DNA of 64,000 nt from an uncultured Bacteroidales bacterium (GCA_905234455.1 CAJOIH010000006.1:1-64000); one strand, 5' to 3'. Positions 1-7,865 are shown, counted from the first letter of the stretch. The notes: generated from the letters alone by a model not told the origin. Made by a program: numbers and translations.

Positions 1-1
1 G

Positions 2-187
2 AACGGCTTCCATCTGGATTCCAAGGAACCCAACTGGGCCGACTTCCAGAAGTTCATCATGGGTGAGGTCCGTTACAACTCACTCGTGAAGACCTTCCCT
101 GAAGAAGCAAAAGAATTGTTCGCCAAGACCGAGCAGTTCGCCAAGCTCCGCTACGAAGGCTACAAGAAGCTCAGCGAAGGGAAATAA
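2..187 (+). CDS. nifJ: Pyruvate:ferredoxin (flavodoxin) oxidoreductase, C-terminal end (partial)
   Basis: The last 61 codons of a gene that begins before the window. The visible peptide includes LDSKEPNWADFQKFIMGEVR, then a Lys/Glu-rich helical tail that ends in YKKLSEGK. This matches the conserved extreme C-terminus of the single-chain pyruvate:ferredoxin oxidoreductases, which convert pyruvate and CoA to acetyl-CoA, CO2 and reduced ferredoxin in anaerobes. No catalytic or cluster-binding residue lies in this part, so the call rests on tail similarity alone. The stop codon is followed 26 bases later by a strong intrinsic terminator, so this is the last gene of its transcript. Confidence 0.75.
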   Translation, partial: NGFHLDSKEPNWADFQKFIMGEVRYNSLVKTFPEEAKELFAKTEQFAKLRYEGYKKLSEGK

Positions 188-213
188 TTGATTTCCTGGA
201 TATTAAACGATGC

Positions 214-246
214 AGAGACGCGCTTCGGTGCGTCTCTACTTTTTTT
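214..246 (+). terminator. Intrinsic terminator after nifJ
   Basis: A 10-pair stem (AGAGACGCGC with its partner, including one G-T pair) is closed by a TTCG tetraloop and followed by an uninterrupted run of seven T. This is a textbook Rho-independent terminator for the upstream oxidoreductase gene. Confidence 0.9.
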
Positions 247-320
247 ATGGTAAGGCGTTTTTGTTTATAAATAAATATGCATTTGAGGGCCGAAATACAA
301 TGTATTTCCAAATAATGCGT

Positions 321-328
321 TATTTTTG
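321..328 (+). promoter_or_regulatory. -7 box of Bacteroidota type for the VWA lipoprotein gene
   Basis: TATTTTTG matches the Bacteroidota consensus TAnnTTTG, 29 bases before the ATG at 358. Intergenic space 188-357 otherwise holds only the terminator at 214-246. Confidence 0.6.
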
Positions 329-357
329 CATAGGAAACAATCAAATACCTTGATATC

Positions 358-1437
358 ATGAAGAAATTATTGGTTTTAATGACTGCTCTGCTGCTGACCA
401 CCACGCTGTTCACCAGCTGCGGCAAGGACAAGCCCGACACCAGCCAACCCGGATTGTATGTAGGTGTCATCGGTTTCAACAGTGAGCTCACCACCAACAA
501 GCTTACCCTCCTCAACTCATCGAGCAAGGACATTCTGAAGAACTTCATCAACAGTCTCACCATGGAGGACGGCACCATCCTTTACCATGCTGTCAACACT
601 GCTCTCGACAAGATCGAGTCGGTCAACCCACCAGTGGACCTCACCAACGTGTCCATCATCACCTTCACTGACGGTCTTGACCAGGGTTCTTACATGCTCA
701 ACGACAACTACAGCTCTGGCGATGCCTACCTGAATGCCGTCAGCAACCGTATCCGTTACAGCCTTGTCGGAGAGAACCAGGTGCCGATTTCAGCCTATTC
801 CATCGGTGTGAGAGGCGAGGGCGTCAACGAGACCACTTTCCGCCAAACCTTGGAAAAGCTCTCCAGCAATCCCCACGAGAACGTGTTCCTTGTGGACAAC
901 ATGGTGCAGGTGGGCCAGATCTTCGGCGAGATTGCCCAGAACCTCTACCATATGAGTTCCTCGTGGGATGTCACCTTGAAGACTCCTGCTCCTGAAAGCC
1001 GCACCCGCATCCGTTTCACTTTCGACAATGTGGCCAATGCTGAGGATTCGCAGCGCTACATCGAGGGCACCTTCCTCAACCAAAACGGCAGTTGCGTCTT
1101 CAACAATATCTCCTACGTCGGCTTGCAGGACTGCGGCAGCATCATCTACCCCACCACTGAAGGCATCTTTGTGTACTTCACCTTCAGCAACCTCTTTACC
1201 CTTGATGGCGAACAGGTTTACACCTCCAACACCAAGCAGTGGAACTACGAGTCGGGTGTGTGGGAGCAGAACTCTGAGTTTACTCCCTCAGGCAACGTGG
1301 TGACCCAGGAAGAATTCAAGAGCGCCATGATCATGCTGGTTCTCGACTGCTCCAGCTCACTGGGCGGTGACTTCCAAAGCGTGAAGAGTGCGGCTTGCCA
1401 GTTTATTGAGACCCTTAACGGGAATACTCATCAGTGA
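358..1437 (+). CDS. Lipoprotein with apparently circularly permuted von Willebrand factor A domain
   Basis: A 359-residue protein. It begins with a lipoprotein signal (MKKLLVLMTALLL, lipobox LFTSC, Cys21), so it is probably anchored in the cell envelope. From residue 32 it shows the inner part of a VWA fold: a strand YVGVIGFNSE, a Thr73 in EDGTILYHAV, and the Asp of ITFTDGLDQ (104-106). The first strand and metal-binding DxSxS motif that normally open a VWA domain are absent there. They appear instead at the very C-terminus: MLVLDCSSSLGG (Asp330, Ser332, Ser334) followed by one helix. C-terminus and N-terminus together give a complete MIDAS site, which indicates a circular permutation. Residues 200-310 are an unassigned beta-rich insert. 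Ligand and function are unknown. It stands alone, with its own promoter. Confidence 0.7.
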   Translation: MKKLLVLMTALLLTTTLFTSCGKDKPDTSQPGLYVGVIGFNSELTTNKLTLLNSSSKDILKNFINSLTMEDGTILYHAVNTALDKIESVNPPVDLTNVSIITFTDGLDQGSYMLNDNYSSGDAYLNAVSNRIRYSLVGENQVPISAYSIGVRGEGVNETTFRQTLEKLSSNPHENVFLVDNMVQVGQIFGEIAQNLYHMSSSWDVTLKTPAPESRTRIRFTFDNVANAEDSQRYIEGTFLNQNGSCVFNNISYVGLQDCGSIIYPTTEGIFVYFTFSNLFTLDGEQVYTSNTKQWNYESGVWEQNSEFTPSGNVVTQEEFKSAMIMLVLDCSSSLGGDFQSVKSAACQFIETLNGNTHQ

Positions 1438-1440
1438 AAA

Positions 1441-1510
1441 GAAGACAGAAGACAGAAGTCAGAAGTCAGTAGTCAGAAGGTGTTATTCCGTCTTCTGACT
1501 TCTGTCTTCT
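1441..1510. repeat. Dispersed GAAGTCAG/GAAGACAG repeat, inverted
   Basis: Degenerate tandem copies of an 8-base unit (GAAGACAG, GAAGTCAG) run one way from 1441, and their complement runs back to 1510, so the stretch can form a long hairpin. It supplies the last codons of the downstream minus-strand dehydrogenase gene. The same family recurs at 23118-23202. Confidence 0.75.
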
Positions 1511-2412
1511 ATATTCTTAACCACTATTCCTAATCTAAGCACAAAGGCTTCCTCGGTGGCAAAGCCGATGTGAGGCAGCATCATCAGGTTGGGGGCCTCA
1601 AACAAGGGGTTATCCTTTTTCAGGGGCGGCTCGGTGCCGTACACATCGGTGGCAGCACCGGCAATCACGCCATTCATTAAAGCATCCGCGAGGGCTTGTT
1701 CATTGACGACAGGTCCTCGTGCTGTATTAATAAGGATGGCTGAAGGCTTCATTAATGAGAGTTCACGCTCCCCGATGAAGTTGCGGGTCTCTTTGTTCAA
1801 GGCGATATGCAGGGTGACGATATCGGACTCCTTCAGCAGGGTCTCCTTATCCACGAAGGTCACGCCCTCAATGGTCTTGGGGGTGCGGTTCCAGGCCAGT
1901 ACCTTGCAGCCAAAGGCGTTGAGGAGCTTGGCCACCCGTTGGCCGATGTTGCCCATGCCGACGATACCCACGGTCTTGCCGCCGATCTCGCGACCAGGCA
2001 TGACACCCCTGCTCAGACATTCACGGATGACACGGTCGTTTTGCAGCACCTTGCGGTACACGTCGATCATCATGGCGATGGCCAGTTCGGCCACGGCTTC
2101 CGTGGAATAGCCGGCGGCGTTTTTCACGATGATGCCGCGACGTTTACACTCCTCCATGTCGATATGGTCCAAGCCCGTGAAGGCGATGGAGAGCATTTTC
2201 AATTTGGGGCAGGCATCGAGGAAGTTCTTTCTCAGGGGGATATTGCTTTCGATGACCACTTCCGCGTCTTGTGCACGGCGGATCAGCTCATCGAGGTTCT
2301 CGTTGCGGTCGGGATAGATGACCACTTCGTGGCCTTGCTGTTTCAAGCCAACGCAGGCTGATTCTATGATTTCAGGTTTAAGGCCGAGAGGCTCTAGGAA
2401 GACGATCTTCAT
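1483..2412 (-). CDS. D-isomer-specific 2-hydroxyacid dehydrogenase, NAD-binding
   Basis: A 309-residue cytosolic dehydrogenase of the family that includes D-3-phosphoglycerate, glycerate and hydroxypyruvate reductases. The Rossmann fingerprint GMGNIGQRVA is clear. The catalytic Arg lies in INTARGPVV, the Glu in DVYGTEPP and the catalytic His in LPHIGFAT, all in the expected order. There is no ACT domain, so it is not a standard regulated SerA. The substrate cannot be told from sequence. The last eight or so residues (about EDRSQKTE) are encoded by the dispersed repeat at 1441-1510, so the natural end may have been replaced by repeat sequence. It lies downstream of tyrS on the same strand, separated only by another low-complexity repeat. 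Confidence 0.85.
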   Translation of the reverse strand: MKIVFLEPLGLKPEIIESACVGLKQQGHEVVIYPDRNENLDELIRRAQDAEVVIESNIPLRKNFLDACPKLKMLSIAFTGLDHIDMEECKRRGIIVKNAAGYSTEAVAELAIAMMIDVYRKVLQNDRVIRECLSRGVMPGREIGGKTVGIVGMGNIGQRVAKLLNAFGCKVLAWNRTPKTIEGVTFVDKETLLKESDIVTLHIALNKETRNFIGERELSLMKPSAILINTARGPVVNEQALADALMNGVIAGAATDVYGTEPPLKKDNPLFEAPNLMMLPHIGFATEEAFVLRLGIVVKNIEDRSQKTE

Positions 2413-2458
2413 AGGGAGGAGTTAGGAGTGAGGAGTTAAGAGTTAGGAGTGAGGAGTT
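2413..2458. repeat. Low-complexity GGAGTTA/GGAGTGA repeat
   Basis: Tandem 7-base units (GGAGTTA, GGAGTGA, with variants) fill the gap between tyrS and the dehydrogenase gene. A second array of the same units is at 52534-52566 and a related one at 25309-25334. All lie immediately behind a stop codon. Confidence 0.7.
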
Positions 2459-3755
2459 ATTCGACGACCACTAAGTAATAGTTCTTCTTTCCTTTTTGGA
2501 CGAGGATGTACTTGCCATCGATGAGGTCGTTGGGGGTCATTATCTTGTCGAGGGTGACCTTTTCCTTGTTGACGCTCACACCGTTGGCCATGGTCATCTT
2601 GCGGGCTTCGCCTTTGGAGGGGAAGAACTGCGTATGGACTGCCATGAAATCGACAATCGGGATGCCAGGTCTCAAGGCATCGAGGGAAAGATGCTCTTGC
2701 GGCACGCCGTCGAAGATGTCAAGGAACGTCATCTCATCGAGTTTCTCCAGTCCTTCCTTGGTTGATTTGCCGAAGAGGATGTTGGAGGCTTCGATGGCGG
2801 CGTCGAGGGCTTCTTGTGAGTGCACCATCACGGTGACTTCCTGGGCGAGGCGTTTTTGCAGCACGCGCAAGCCCGGGTCTTTCTTGTGTTCCTCAATGAG
2901 GGCATCGATAGTCTCTTTATCCAGCGAGGTGAATATCTTGATGTATTTCTCAGCGTCCTCGTCGCTGACGTTGAGCCAGAACTGGTAAAACTTATAGGGG
3001 GTGGTGCGCACTGGGTCGAGCCAGATGTTGCCGCTCTCGGTCTTGCCGAACTTCTTGCCGTCGGCTTTGGTAATCAAGGGGCAGGTCAGTGCAAAAGCCT
3101 CGTTTTCAAAGCCCAAAGTCCTGCGAATCAGCTCGGTACCTGTGGTAATGTTTCCCCACTGGTCGTTGCCGCCCAGTTGCAGTTTGCAGTTCTTGTGCTG
3201 ATAGAGCCAGAGGAAGTCGTAGCCTTGCAGGAGCTGGTAGGTGAACTCGGTGAAGCTGAGGCCGTCGCGGGCGGTGCCGTTGAGGCGTTGCTGCACGCTG
3301 TCCTTTGCCATCATGTAGTTGACGGTGATGTGTTTGCCCACCTCACGAGCGAAGTCGAGGAAGGTGAAGTCCTTCATCCAGTCGTAGTTGTTCACCATTT
3401 CGGCGGCGTTGGGTGCTGTCGACTCGAAGTCGAGGAACTTGGCCACCTGCTTCTTGATGCATTCCTGGTTGTGGCGGAGGGTCTCTTCATTGAGCAGGTT
3501 GCGCTCCTGGCTTTTGCCCGAGGGGTCGCCGATCATGCCGGTGGCGCCGCCCACGAGGATGATGGGCTTATGGCCGCAGCGTTGCAGATGGCGGAGCATC
3601 ATGATGCCGCAGAGGTGACCGATATGCAGTGAGTCGGCCGTCGGGTCTGTGCCGAGGTAGGCCGTCACCATTTCTTTTTGGAGGAGTTCTTCAGTGCCTG
3701 GCATCATTTGGGCCAGCATTCCGCGCCAGCGGAGTTCTTCAACAAAGTTCTTCAT
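2457..3755 (-). CDS. tyrS: Tyrosyl-tRNA synthetase
   Basis: 432 residues, the normal length for a bacterial TyrRS. This cytosolic class I synthetase charges tRNA-Tyr. The HIGH signature is exact at residues 44-47, and the KMSKS-type loop reads KFGKT at 235-239, the usual TyrRS variant. The tyrosine-binding part contains YDFLW and GGNDQWGN. The C-terminal S4-like RNA-binding domain is present ([12 protein letters not shown] to the end). The stop codon touches the repeat at 2413-2458. The start is the first in-frame ATG. Confidence 0.97.
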   Translation of the reverse strand: MKNFVEELRWRGMLAQMMPGTEELLQKEMVTAYLGTDPTADSLHIGHLCGIMMLRHLQRCGHKPIILVGGATGMIGDPSGKSQERNLLNEETLRHNQECIKKQVAKFLDFESTAPNAAEMVNNYDWMKDFTFLDFAREVGKHITVNYMMAKDSVQQRLNGTARDGLSFTEFTYQLLQGYDFLWLYQHKNCKLQLGGNDQWGNITTGTELIRRTLGFENEAFALTCPLITKADGKKFGKTESGNIWLDPVRTTPYKFYQFWLNVSDEDAEKYIKIFTSLDKETIDALIEEHKKDPGLRVLQKRLAQEVTVMVHSQEALDAAIEASNILFGKSTKEGLEKLDEMTFLDIFDGVPQEHLSLDALRPGIPIVDFMAVHTQFFPSKGEARKMTMANGVSVNKEKVTLDKIMTPNDLIDGKYILVQKGKKNYYLVVVE

Positions 3756-3806
3756 CTGCTATGGGTTTATTTTGGGCGCAAATTTACGAAGTTTTTCAAA
3801 AACAAC

Positions 3807-3814
3807 TATATTTG
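3807..3814 (+). promoter_or_regulatory. -7 box for the secreted protein gene at 3849
   Basis: TATATTTG matches TAnnTTTG. The first ATG of a 10-codon mini-ORF (3820) lies only 5 bases further on, at about the expected transcription start. Confidence 0.55.
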
Positions 3815-3819
3815 CAGTC

Positions 3820-3852
3820 ATGAAATCAACCTTAACAATTCAACAATCATGA
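3820..3852 (+). CDS. Putative 10-residue leader peptide (mini-ORF)
   Basis: MKSTLTIQQS and a stop. Its ATG lies right behind the -7 box, and its TGA overlaps the ATG of the next gene (ATGA at 3849-3852). This geometry would allow translational coupling. No attenuation structure was recognised. It may simply be the 5' leader read by chance. Confidence 0.25.
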   Translation: MKSTLTIQQS

Positions 3853-4469
3853 AAACACGCACTATCTTTTTGACCGTTGCCACCCTACTTATGGCGGCCA
3901 TCATTCCCCATATCGCAAAAGCACAGGATCCTTTCAAGAACCTGACAGAAAACGGCGACGTTGGCATAGTGAAAACACCCAACATCGAGAATTTTGTGAC
4001 GACCTATCTGAGCGACCCTCAAGATGAGCATCAGAGCTATTTGCACGGGTTGTGGAAAAAATACCGCAGAAACGAGCCATTCGAAAACGGCGAGAAGGTG
4101 ACCGTCGATGCAAAGAACGGGTATGTTTGCTTTGAAACGGCCGAAGACGAGATAGGCTACAGCTCCGCCACTGAGATGTGTTATTGGAACTGTGACGACA
4201 AAAAGCACAAACTCTTCGCCGAGAATGTCATTGTTACCCTGAACGGCAAGCCTGCCTTTACTGAGTTTTCCGGTTTGTATATTTTCGTTTACGACAACGC
4301 CACCCAAAAGCTCTATTTCTTCGATCAAGAATTGCTAGGCCTTGGTGATGAGGTGACCGGCGAGGTCAGTTTCCGCCTCCCCCAGAAGGGCAAGGACATT
4401 GACGTCTTCTTCAGCGACGGCACCCAGAAAAAGCTTGCCTGGAACGGCAAAGGGTTTACGTTGGAGTAG
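3849..4469 (+). CDS. Secreted or periplasmic protein of unknown function
   Basis: 206 residues. The start is the ATG that opens a clear signal peptide (MKTRTIFLTVATLLMAAI, cleavage after AKAQ). An upstream in-frame extension from 3678 is rejected because it covers the tyrS 5' end and the promoter. The mature part starts DPFKNLTENGDVG, is acidic and mixed alpha/beta in character, and contains no motif I recognise. An amphipathic beta-rich C-terminal half (EVTGEVSFRLPQKG) suggests a small soluble envelope domain. Divergently placed from tyrS with its own promoter; no functional context. Confidence 0.7.
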   Translation: MKTRTIFLTVATLLMAAIIPHIAKAQDPFKNLTENGDVGIVKTPNIENFVTTYLSDPQDEHQSYLHGLWKKYRRNEPFENGEKVTVDAKNGYVCFETAEDEIGYSSATEMCYWNCDDKKHKLFAENVIVTLNGKPAFTEFSGLYIFVYDNATQKLYFFDQELLGLGDEVTGEVSFRLPQKGKDIDVFFSDGTQKKLAWNGKGFTLE

Positions 4470-4475
4470 GAATAC

Positions 4476-5005
4476 TTATTTCTTGTCGTTCCACGAAGTG
4501 GAGAAGACATCGGGGTTGACCAAGAGCTGCAGATAGGCCCAATGGAGCTGTTGGTTGTCGGAGACGCGTTTAAGATGCTTCATCGTCTCGGTTCCGTGCA
4601 TGTAGGTGTAACCCATTTCCACGTTGAAGTATCCTGCAACAGGTAGTAATGCTCGCTATCCTTCAGCAATCGGATGCGGAACAGGCGGTCGCCCACAATA
4701 TTGAACGGCTCGATGAACTTCGACTTCTCAATCTCAATGTCGGTCGATTCCTCCAACTGCAGACTGAACGTTTCGCTATCATCAATAGTCTGCATAGGCT
4801 CGCCATTGTCACCCAATTCCATACGGGTAAACAGCGTAGGATGAGCCTTAACAGCTTCCTCGATGGCTTTTGCCAAGCGTTCGCCATCCAGGCTGCCGTC
4901 GAACGTATATAAAAAAGGGACGTTATAACATACCTCGCCCTGGTGGTTCATGCACTCCACCTAGAGGCCATACTGTGTTTTTGTTAGGGGTGTGACCGTT
5001 TTCAT
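4476..5005 (-). pseudogene. Decayed NRPS-like condensation-domain gene, fused to an unrelated gene tail
   Basis: Reading from ATG 5005, the frame gives MKTVTPLTKTQYGL, an amber stop where family members have an aromatic residue, then VECMNHQGEVCYNVPF and on to HYYLLQD. This is the start of a non-ribosomal peptide synthetase condensation domain. It breaks off just before the catalytic HHxxxDG motif. The frame then shifts near 4628, and a different open stretch (YFNVEMGYTYMHGTETMK to a stop at 4476) follows, which I do not recognise. A minus-strand -7 box (TAAATTTG, 5049-5056) supports 5005 as the former start. So there is at least one nonsense mutation, one large deletion and one frameshift. 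The gene is almost certainly dead. Confidence 0.7.
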
Positions 5006-5048
5006 ATCACAATTTTTTATAGCAAGTTGGGGAAAATCTATGCAGCCG

Positions 5049-5056
5049 CAAATTTA
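5049..5056 (-). promoter_or_regulatory. -7 box of the decayed NRPS-like gene
   Basis: TAAATTTG on the minus strand, 44 bases before the former ATG at 5005. It fits TAnnTTTG. Confidence 0.5.
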
Positions 5057-5103
5057 AAATATTATTTGCGAGTTTTGAAAAATGTTGCATCTTCTGCACA
5101 CAG

Positions 5104-5162
5104 AAAGAGAATCTTTAATGCAACGCGGATTGCAGTTCCGCGCCTAATTAAAAGTTCTCTTT
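5104..5162. other. Nested hairpin in a gene-free stretch
   Basis: A 15-base arm AAAGAGAATCTTTAA pairs with TTAAAAGTTCTCTTT at 13 of 15 positions. Inside it CGCGG (5124-5128) pairs perfectly with CCGCG (5138-5142). The whole is about 59 bases and reads as a structured element on either strand. The remainder of gene-free 5006-5284 holds the promoter and direct repeat of the next gene. Confidence 0.45.
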
Positions 5163-5202
5163 TGACTTAATGTGGCAAAGGAAACAACAATTATCACAAA
5201 AT

Positions 5203-5253
5203 CAATATCTGAATATTTTTTTTGAGCAAAATTTCCATATTTGAATATTGTTT
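5203..5253. repeat. 51-bp direct repeat, left copy, flanking the ATPase gene
   Basis: Starts CAATATCTGAATATT and ends CCATATTTGAATATTG plus T-rich bases. About four fifths identical to the copy at 6491-6541 on the other side of the ATPase gene. Each copy is also an imperfect palindrome. This copy overlaps the likely -33 region of the promoter at 5256. Confidence 0.7.
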
Positions 5254-5255
5254 TG

Positions 5256-5263
5256 TATTTTTG
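5256..5263 (+). promoter_or_regulatory. -7 box for the ATPase gene at 5285
   Basis: TATTTTTG fits TAnnTTTG. The direct repeat immediately upstream covers where a -33 element would lie, so anything binding the repeat could control this promoter. Confidence 0.6.
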
Positions 5264-5284
5264 CAGGATTAAAACCAAAGCGCT

Positions 5285-6487
5285 ATGGACATCAATCCGG
5301 AAATACTCTATCGCAATTCCCACCGTTTGGTATCACAGGTGAGCCTCGATTTCAAGAGAGACCTGCACAACAAAATCAACTGGAACGCCCGAATCATCGG
5401 CATCAAGGGGCCCAAAGGCGTTGGGAAATCCACCCTGCTGAAACAGCATATCAAAGAGACCTTCCCCGATGATAGCAAGGTGCTTTACGTTTCGCTCGAC
5501 AACATGTGGTTCGCCAACAATAGCCTCGCCGACCTGGTGGAATACCATTACACCCACGGCGGCACCTACCTGTTTCTGGACGAGGTCCACAAATACGAGC
5601 ACTGGCAGACCTACATCAAAAACATCTACGACGACTACCCCACCATGCATGTGGTATTTACCGGCAGCTCCATGCTCAAACTCGACAAAGGCGAGGGTGA
5701 CCTGTCACGCCGCGTGGCCATGTACACCATGAACGGACTCTCGTTCCGCGAATACCTCATGTTCGAAAACGCGCTGCAATTCGAGAAACTGTCGCTTGAC
5801 GACATTCTCCAACGCCATACACAAATTGCCTCTGCCATCGCCGAAAAAATCCACATCCTCCCCTATTGGGAAAACTACTATCGCCACGGCTACTATCCAT
5901 TTTATAAGGAAGACCTCCCAGGGTTCCACGCCAAACTCCTCGAAGTGGCGCAACAAACCATTGAGATGGACATCCCCTTCGTGGAAAAAGTAGAATACGT
6001 CACCATCCAAAAACTAAAGAAACTCCTTGGGATCATCGCCTTACAAGTGCCTTTCACTCCCAAGATGGAAGAACTGTACCAACAACTGGAAACCAGCCGG
6101 GAACAAGGACTCAAATTGCTGGACCTGCTTGAAAAAAGTGCCCTGCTTGGGCAACTCAAAACCCGCACGAAAGCCATAAAACAAATGTCCGCGCCCGAAA
6201 AACTGTTTCTCGACAACACCAACCTGATGTACGCCTACAACCCGTCACCTGAAATCGGGACGATTAGGGAGACTTTCTTCTATAATCAAGTCAGTCGGAC
6301 GCATGAACTCAACGCGCCGGACAAAGGCGATTTCCTTATTGACGGGAAACGCCTCATCGAGGTAGGAGGTGCCGACAAGACTTTCAAGCAGATTAAAGAT
6401 ATCCCCAACAGCTACCTCGCCATAGATGATGTGGAATTCGGACGGGGGAACAAGATTCCTTTGTGGATGTTCGGGTTTTTATACTAA
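5285..6487 (+). CDS. AAA_14/DUF4143-type ATPase
   Basis: 400 residues. The Walker A motif is GPKGVGKST (about 43-51) and the Walker B is YLFLDEVHKYEHW, typical of the AAA_14 group. After the ATPase core comes a helical middle and the C-terminal DUF4143-like part with FLDNTNLMYAYN and LIEVGGADK, ending IPLWMFGFLY. These proteins are common in Bacteroidales in many copies, and their biological role is not established. A clear paralogue is encoded at 61167-62393 (same ending, IPLWAFGFLY) and a truncated relative at 28821. The gene sits between two 51-bp direct repeats, which suggests a mobile or duplicated cassette or an autoregulatory operator pair. Start chosen at the ATG behind the -7 box. 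Confidence 0.85.
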   Translation: MDINPEILYRNSHRLVSQVSLDFKRDLHNKINWNARIIGIKGPKGVGKSTLLKQHIKETFPDDSKVLYVSLDNMWFANNSLADLVEYHYTHGGTYLFLDEVHKYEHWQTYIKNIYDDYPTMHVVFTGSSMLKLDKGEGDLSRRVAMYTMNGLSFREYLMFENALQFEKLSLDDILQRHTQIASAIAEKIHILPYWENYYRHGYYPFYKEDLPGFHAKLLEVAQQTIEMDIPFVEKVEYVTIQKLKKLLGIIALQVPFTPKMEELYQQLETSREQGLKLLDLLEKSALLGQLKTRTKAIKQMSAPEKLFLDNTNLMYAYNPSPEIGTIRETFFYNQVSRTHELNAPDKGDFLIDGKRLIEVGGADKTFKQIKDIPNSYLAIDDVEFGRGNKIPLWMFGFLY

Positions 6488-6490
6488 AAA

Positions 6491-6541
6491 CAATATCCGA
6501 ATATGGTTTTTATGTGAAATTTCCATATTGGAATATTGTTT
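6491..6541. repeat. 51-bp direct repeat, right copy
   Basis: CAATATCCGAATATGG, then a short spacer, then CCATATTGGAATATTG. The two arms are complementary at 14 of 16 positions. It is in the same orientation as the copy at 5203-5253 and starts 3 bases after the ATPase stop codon. Confidence 0.7.
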
Positions 6542-6564
6542 ATAATAAAAAAACAGCGTGCCGC

Positions 6565-6798
6565 TTATTTCAAAATCATGAAAGCCACGAAGATGATAAA
6601 GCCGATGAGGCAACTCCAACCGTAAAGGCGGGCGTCGTTCTTCTTTTTTCTTATTAAACTGATCAGCGCCATGATTCCTCCTAACGGGAAGATGAACAGC
6701 GTCACAAAACAAATCCAAAACTGGGGGTCGGATTCAAAGCTAGGTTCTTTTTTGGGAGGTTGGGGGTTGTTTGCGTCCGTTATTCCAAATTTAAACAA
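6565..6798 (-). CDS. Small membrane protein, unknown function
   Basis: 77 residues. A short Pro-rich N-terminus (NNPQPPKKEP) precedes two hydrophobic segments: FWICFVTLFIFPLGGIMALI and, after a basic loop RKKKNDARLYG, WSCLIGFIIFVAFMIL. By the positive-inside rule the basic loop is cytoplasmic. No family recognised. It ends near the right direct repeat and lies five bases downstream of the DUF3089 lipoprotein gene, so the two may share a transcript. Confidence 0.6.
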   Translation of the reverse strand: MFKFGITDANNPQPPKKEPSFESDPQFWICFVTLFIFPLGGIMALISLIRKKKNDARLYGWSCLIGFIIFVAFMILK

Positions 6799-6803
6799 TT
6801 ACT

Positions 6804-7787
6804 TCATTGATTTAGCGCCTTCAGCCGGCACCGCATGTTTTCCAGGACGTTGCCACCGAAGAGCCAGGAGTCGGCGAAGTGGAGGTTGCCCTTGGGGAAC
6901 ATGACTTCGTAGGCGGGGATGAAGACCATCTCGGGATCGAGGTCGGGGCAGACGGTGGTGTGATTGTAAAGGAAGGTGCGGGTGGGGCAAGGGACGATTA
7001 ATACGCTGTCGCGGTTGTCATTGTATTTGGCCATGCCGTGATGGAATTCGACGGGGATGGTATCAGAAGTCCAGGTCCAGGTGGTGGGATTAATGCCGAC
7101 CACATCGCCTTCGGAGACCATGCTCATGGCCGAAGGGTCGGTCACCGAGTTGAAGATAACCAGGCCTTGCATGAGGCTGTCGGTGGCAGGCTTCAGGGCT
7201 TCAGGGTATTTGGCCAGTTCCTCCGCAGTGACGTGATAGCCAATGCAATAGGCTGCCACCATCTGTTGGCGTTGCTCAGCGGTCATCCCGTGCTTCAGCA
7301 ATTCGATGAGCATTTGGGAGCCTTGGCTGTGTCCCATCAGGAAGAAGGGACGGCCATGGTTGAAATGCTCCATGTAATATTGGAAGGCATCATTGATATC
7401 ATCGGCGGCGAAGGCGGCGATTTTCTCCAGGGAATCCTGAGGTTGTTGGTAGGCCTCGAAGATCATTTGGCGGTAATACGGAGCGTAGAAATTGTACTCG
7501 CCATAGAGCATTTGGTTGAACCGTTGGTTGCCGTTGGCTTCTTCCCTCACCTCGGGCAAGGTGATGTCGGCATACCACGAGGAGCCGTTGTCGGTGTAGG
7601 AGATCGTGGAGACCGTCGGATACACGTAAAAGACATCCGCCTTGTGGCTTTCATCGCCTTGGGAATACCAATAAACAGTATCGGAATAATCGATCCACGC
7701 AGGTTCGACGGGTGTTTTCCTGCCACAAGAAGAAGCAATCAAGCAGATCAGCATCAAGAAAACAGAGGCTTTTCTCACTGTTTTCAT
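6804..7787 (-). CDS. DUF3089 alpha/beta-hydrolase lipoprotein
   Basis: 327 residues from the ATG at 7787. An upstream ATG at 7811 would add eight residues before the signal and lies inside the promoter. The N-terminus is a lipoprotein signal with lipobox IASSC. The body matches DUF3089, a family of predicted alpha/beta hydrolases: DVFYVYPT near the start, the nucleophile elbow GHSQGS at about 152-157, and a late His in HFADSWLFGGN. Substrate unknown. It was probably displayed in the envelope. It is divergent from glyA, and the two promoters lie face to face within 17 bases. Confidence 0.85.
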   Translation of the reverse strand: MKTVRKASVFLMLICLIASSCGRKTPVEPAWIDYSDTVYWYSQGDESHKADVFYVYPTVSTISYTDNGSSWYADITLPEVREEANGNQRFNQMLYGEYNFYAPYYRQMIFEAYQQPQDSLEKIAAFAADDINDAFQYYMEHFNHGRPFFLMGHSQGSQMLIELLKHGMTAEQRQQMVAAYCIGYHVTAEELAKYPEALKPATDSLMQGLVIFNSVTDPSAMSMVSEGDVVGINPTTWTWTSDTIPVEFHHGMAKYNDNRDSVLIVPCPTRTFLYNHTTVCPDLDPEMVFIPAYEVMFPKGNLHFADSWLFGGNVLENMRCRLKALNQ

Positions 7788-7808
7788 AAAATCATTTTTT
7801 TTATCGTA

Positions 7809-7825
7809 CAAAAGTACTAATTTTG
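7809..7825. promoter_or_regulatory. Divergent -7 boxes: DUF3089 gene (minus) and glyA (plus)
   Basis: Minus strand TACTTTTG (7809-7816) and plus strand TAATTTTG (7818-7825) are adjacent. Polymerases on the two promoters would compete for the same DNA. Confidence 0.6.
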
Positions 7826-7865
7826 CATTCGGAAAAAAATCTTTAATTCTAAAATATCACCATTA

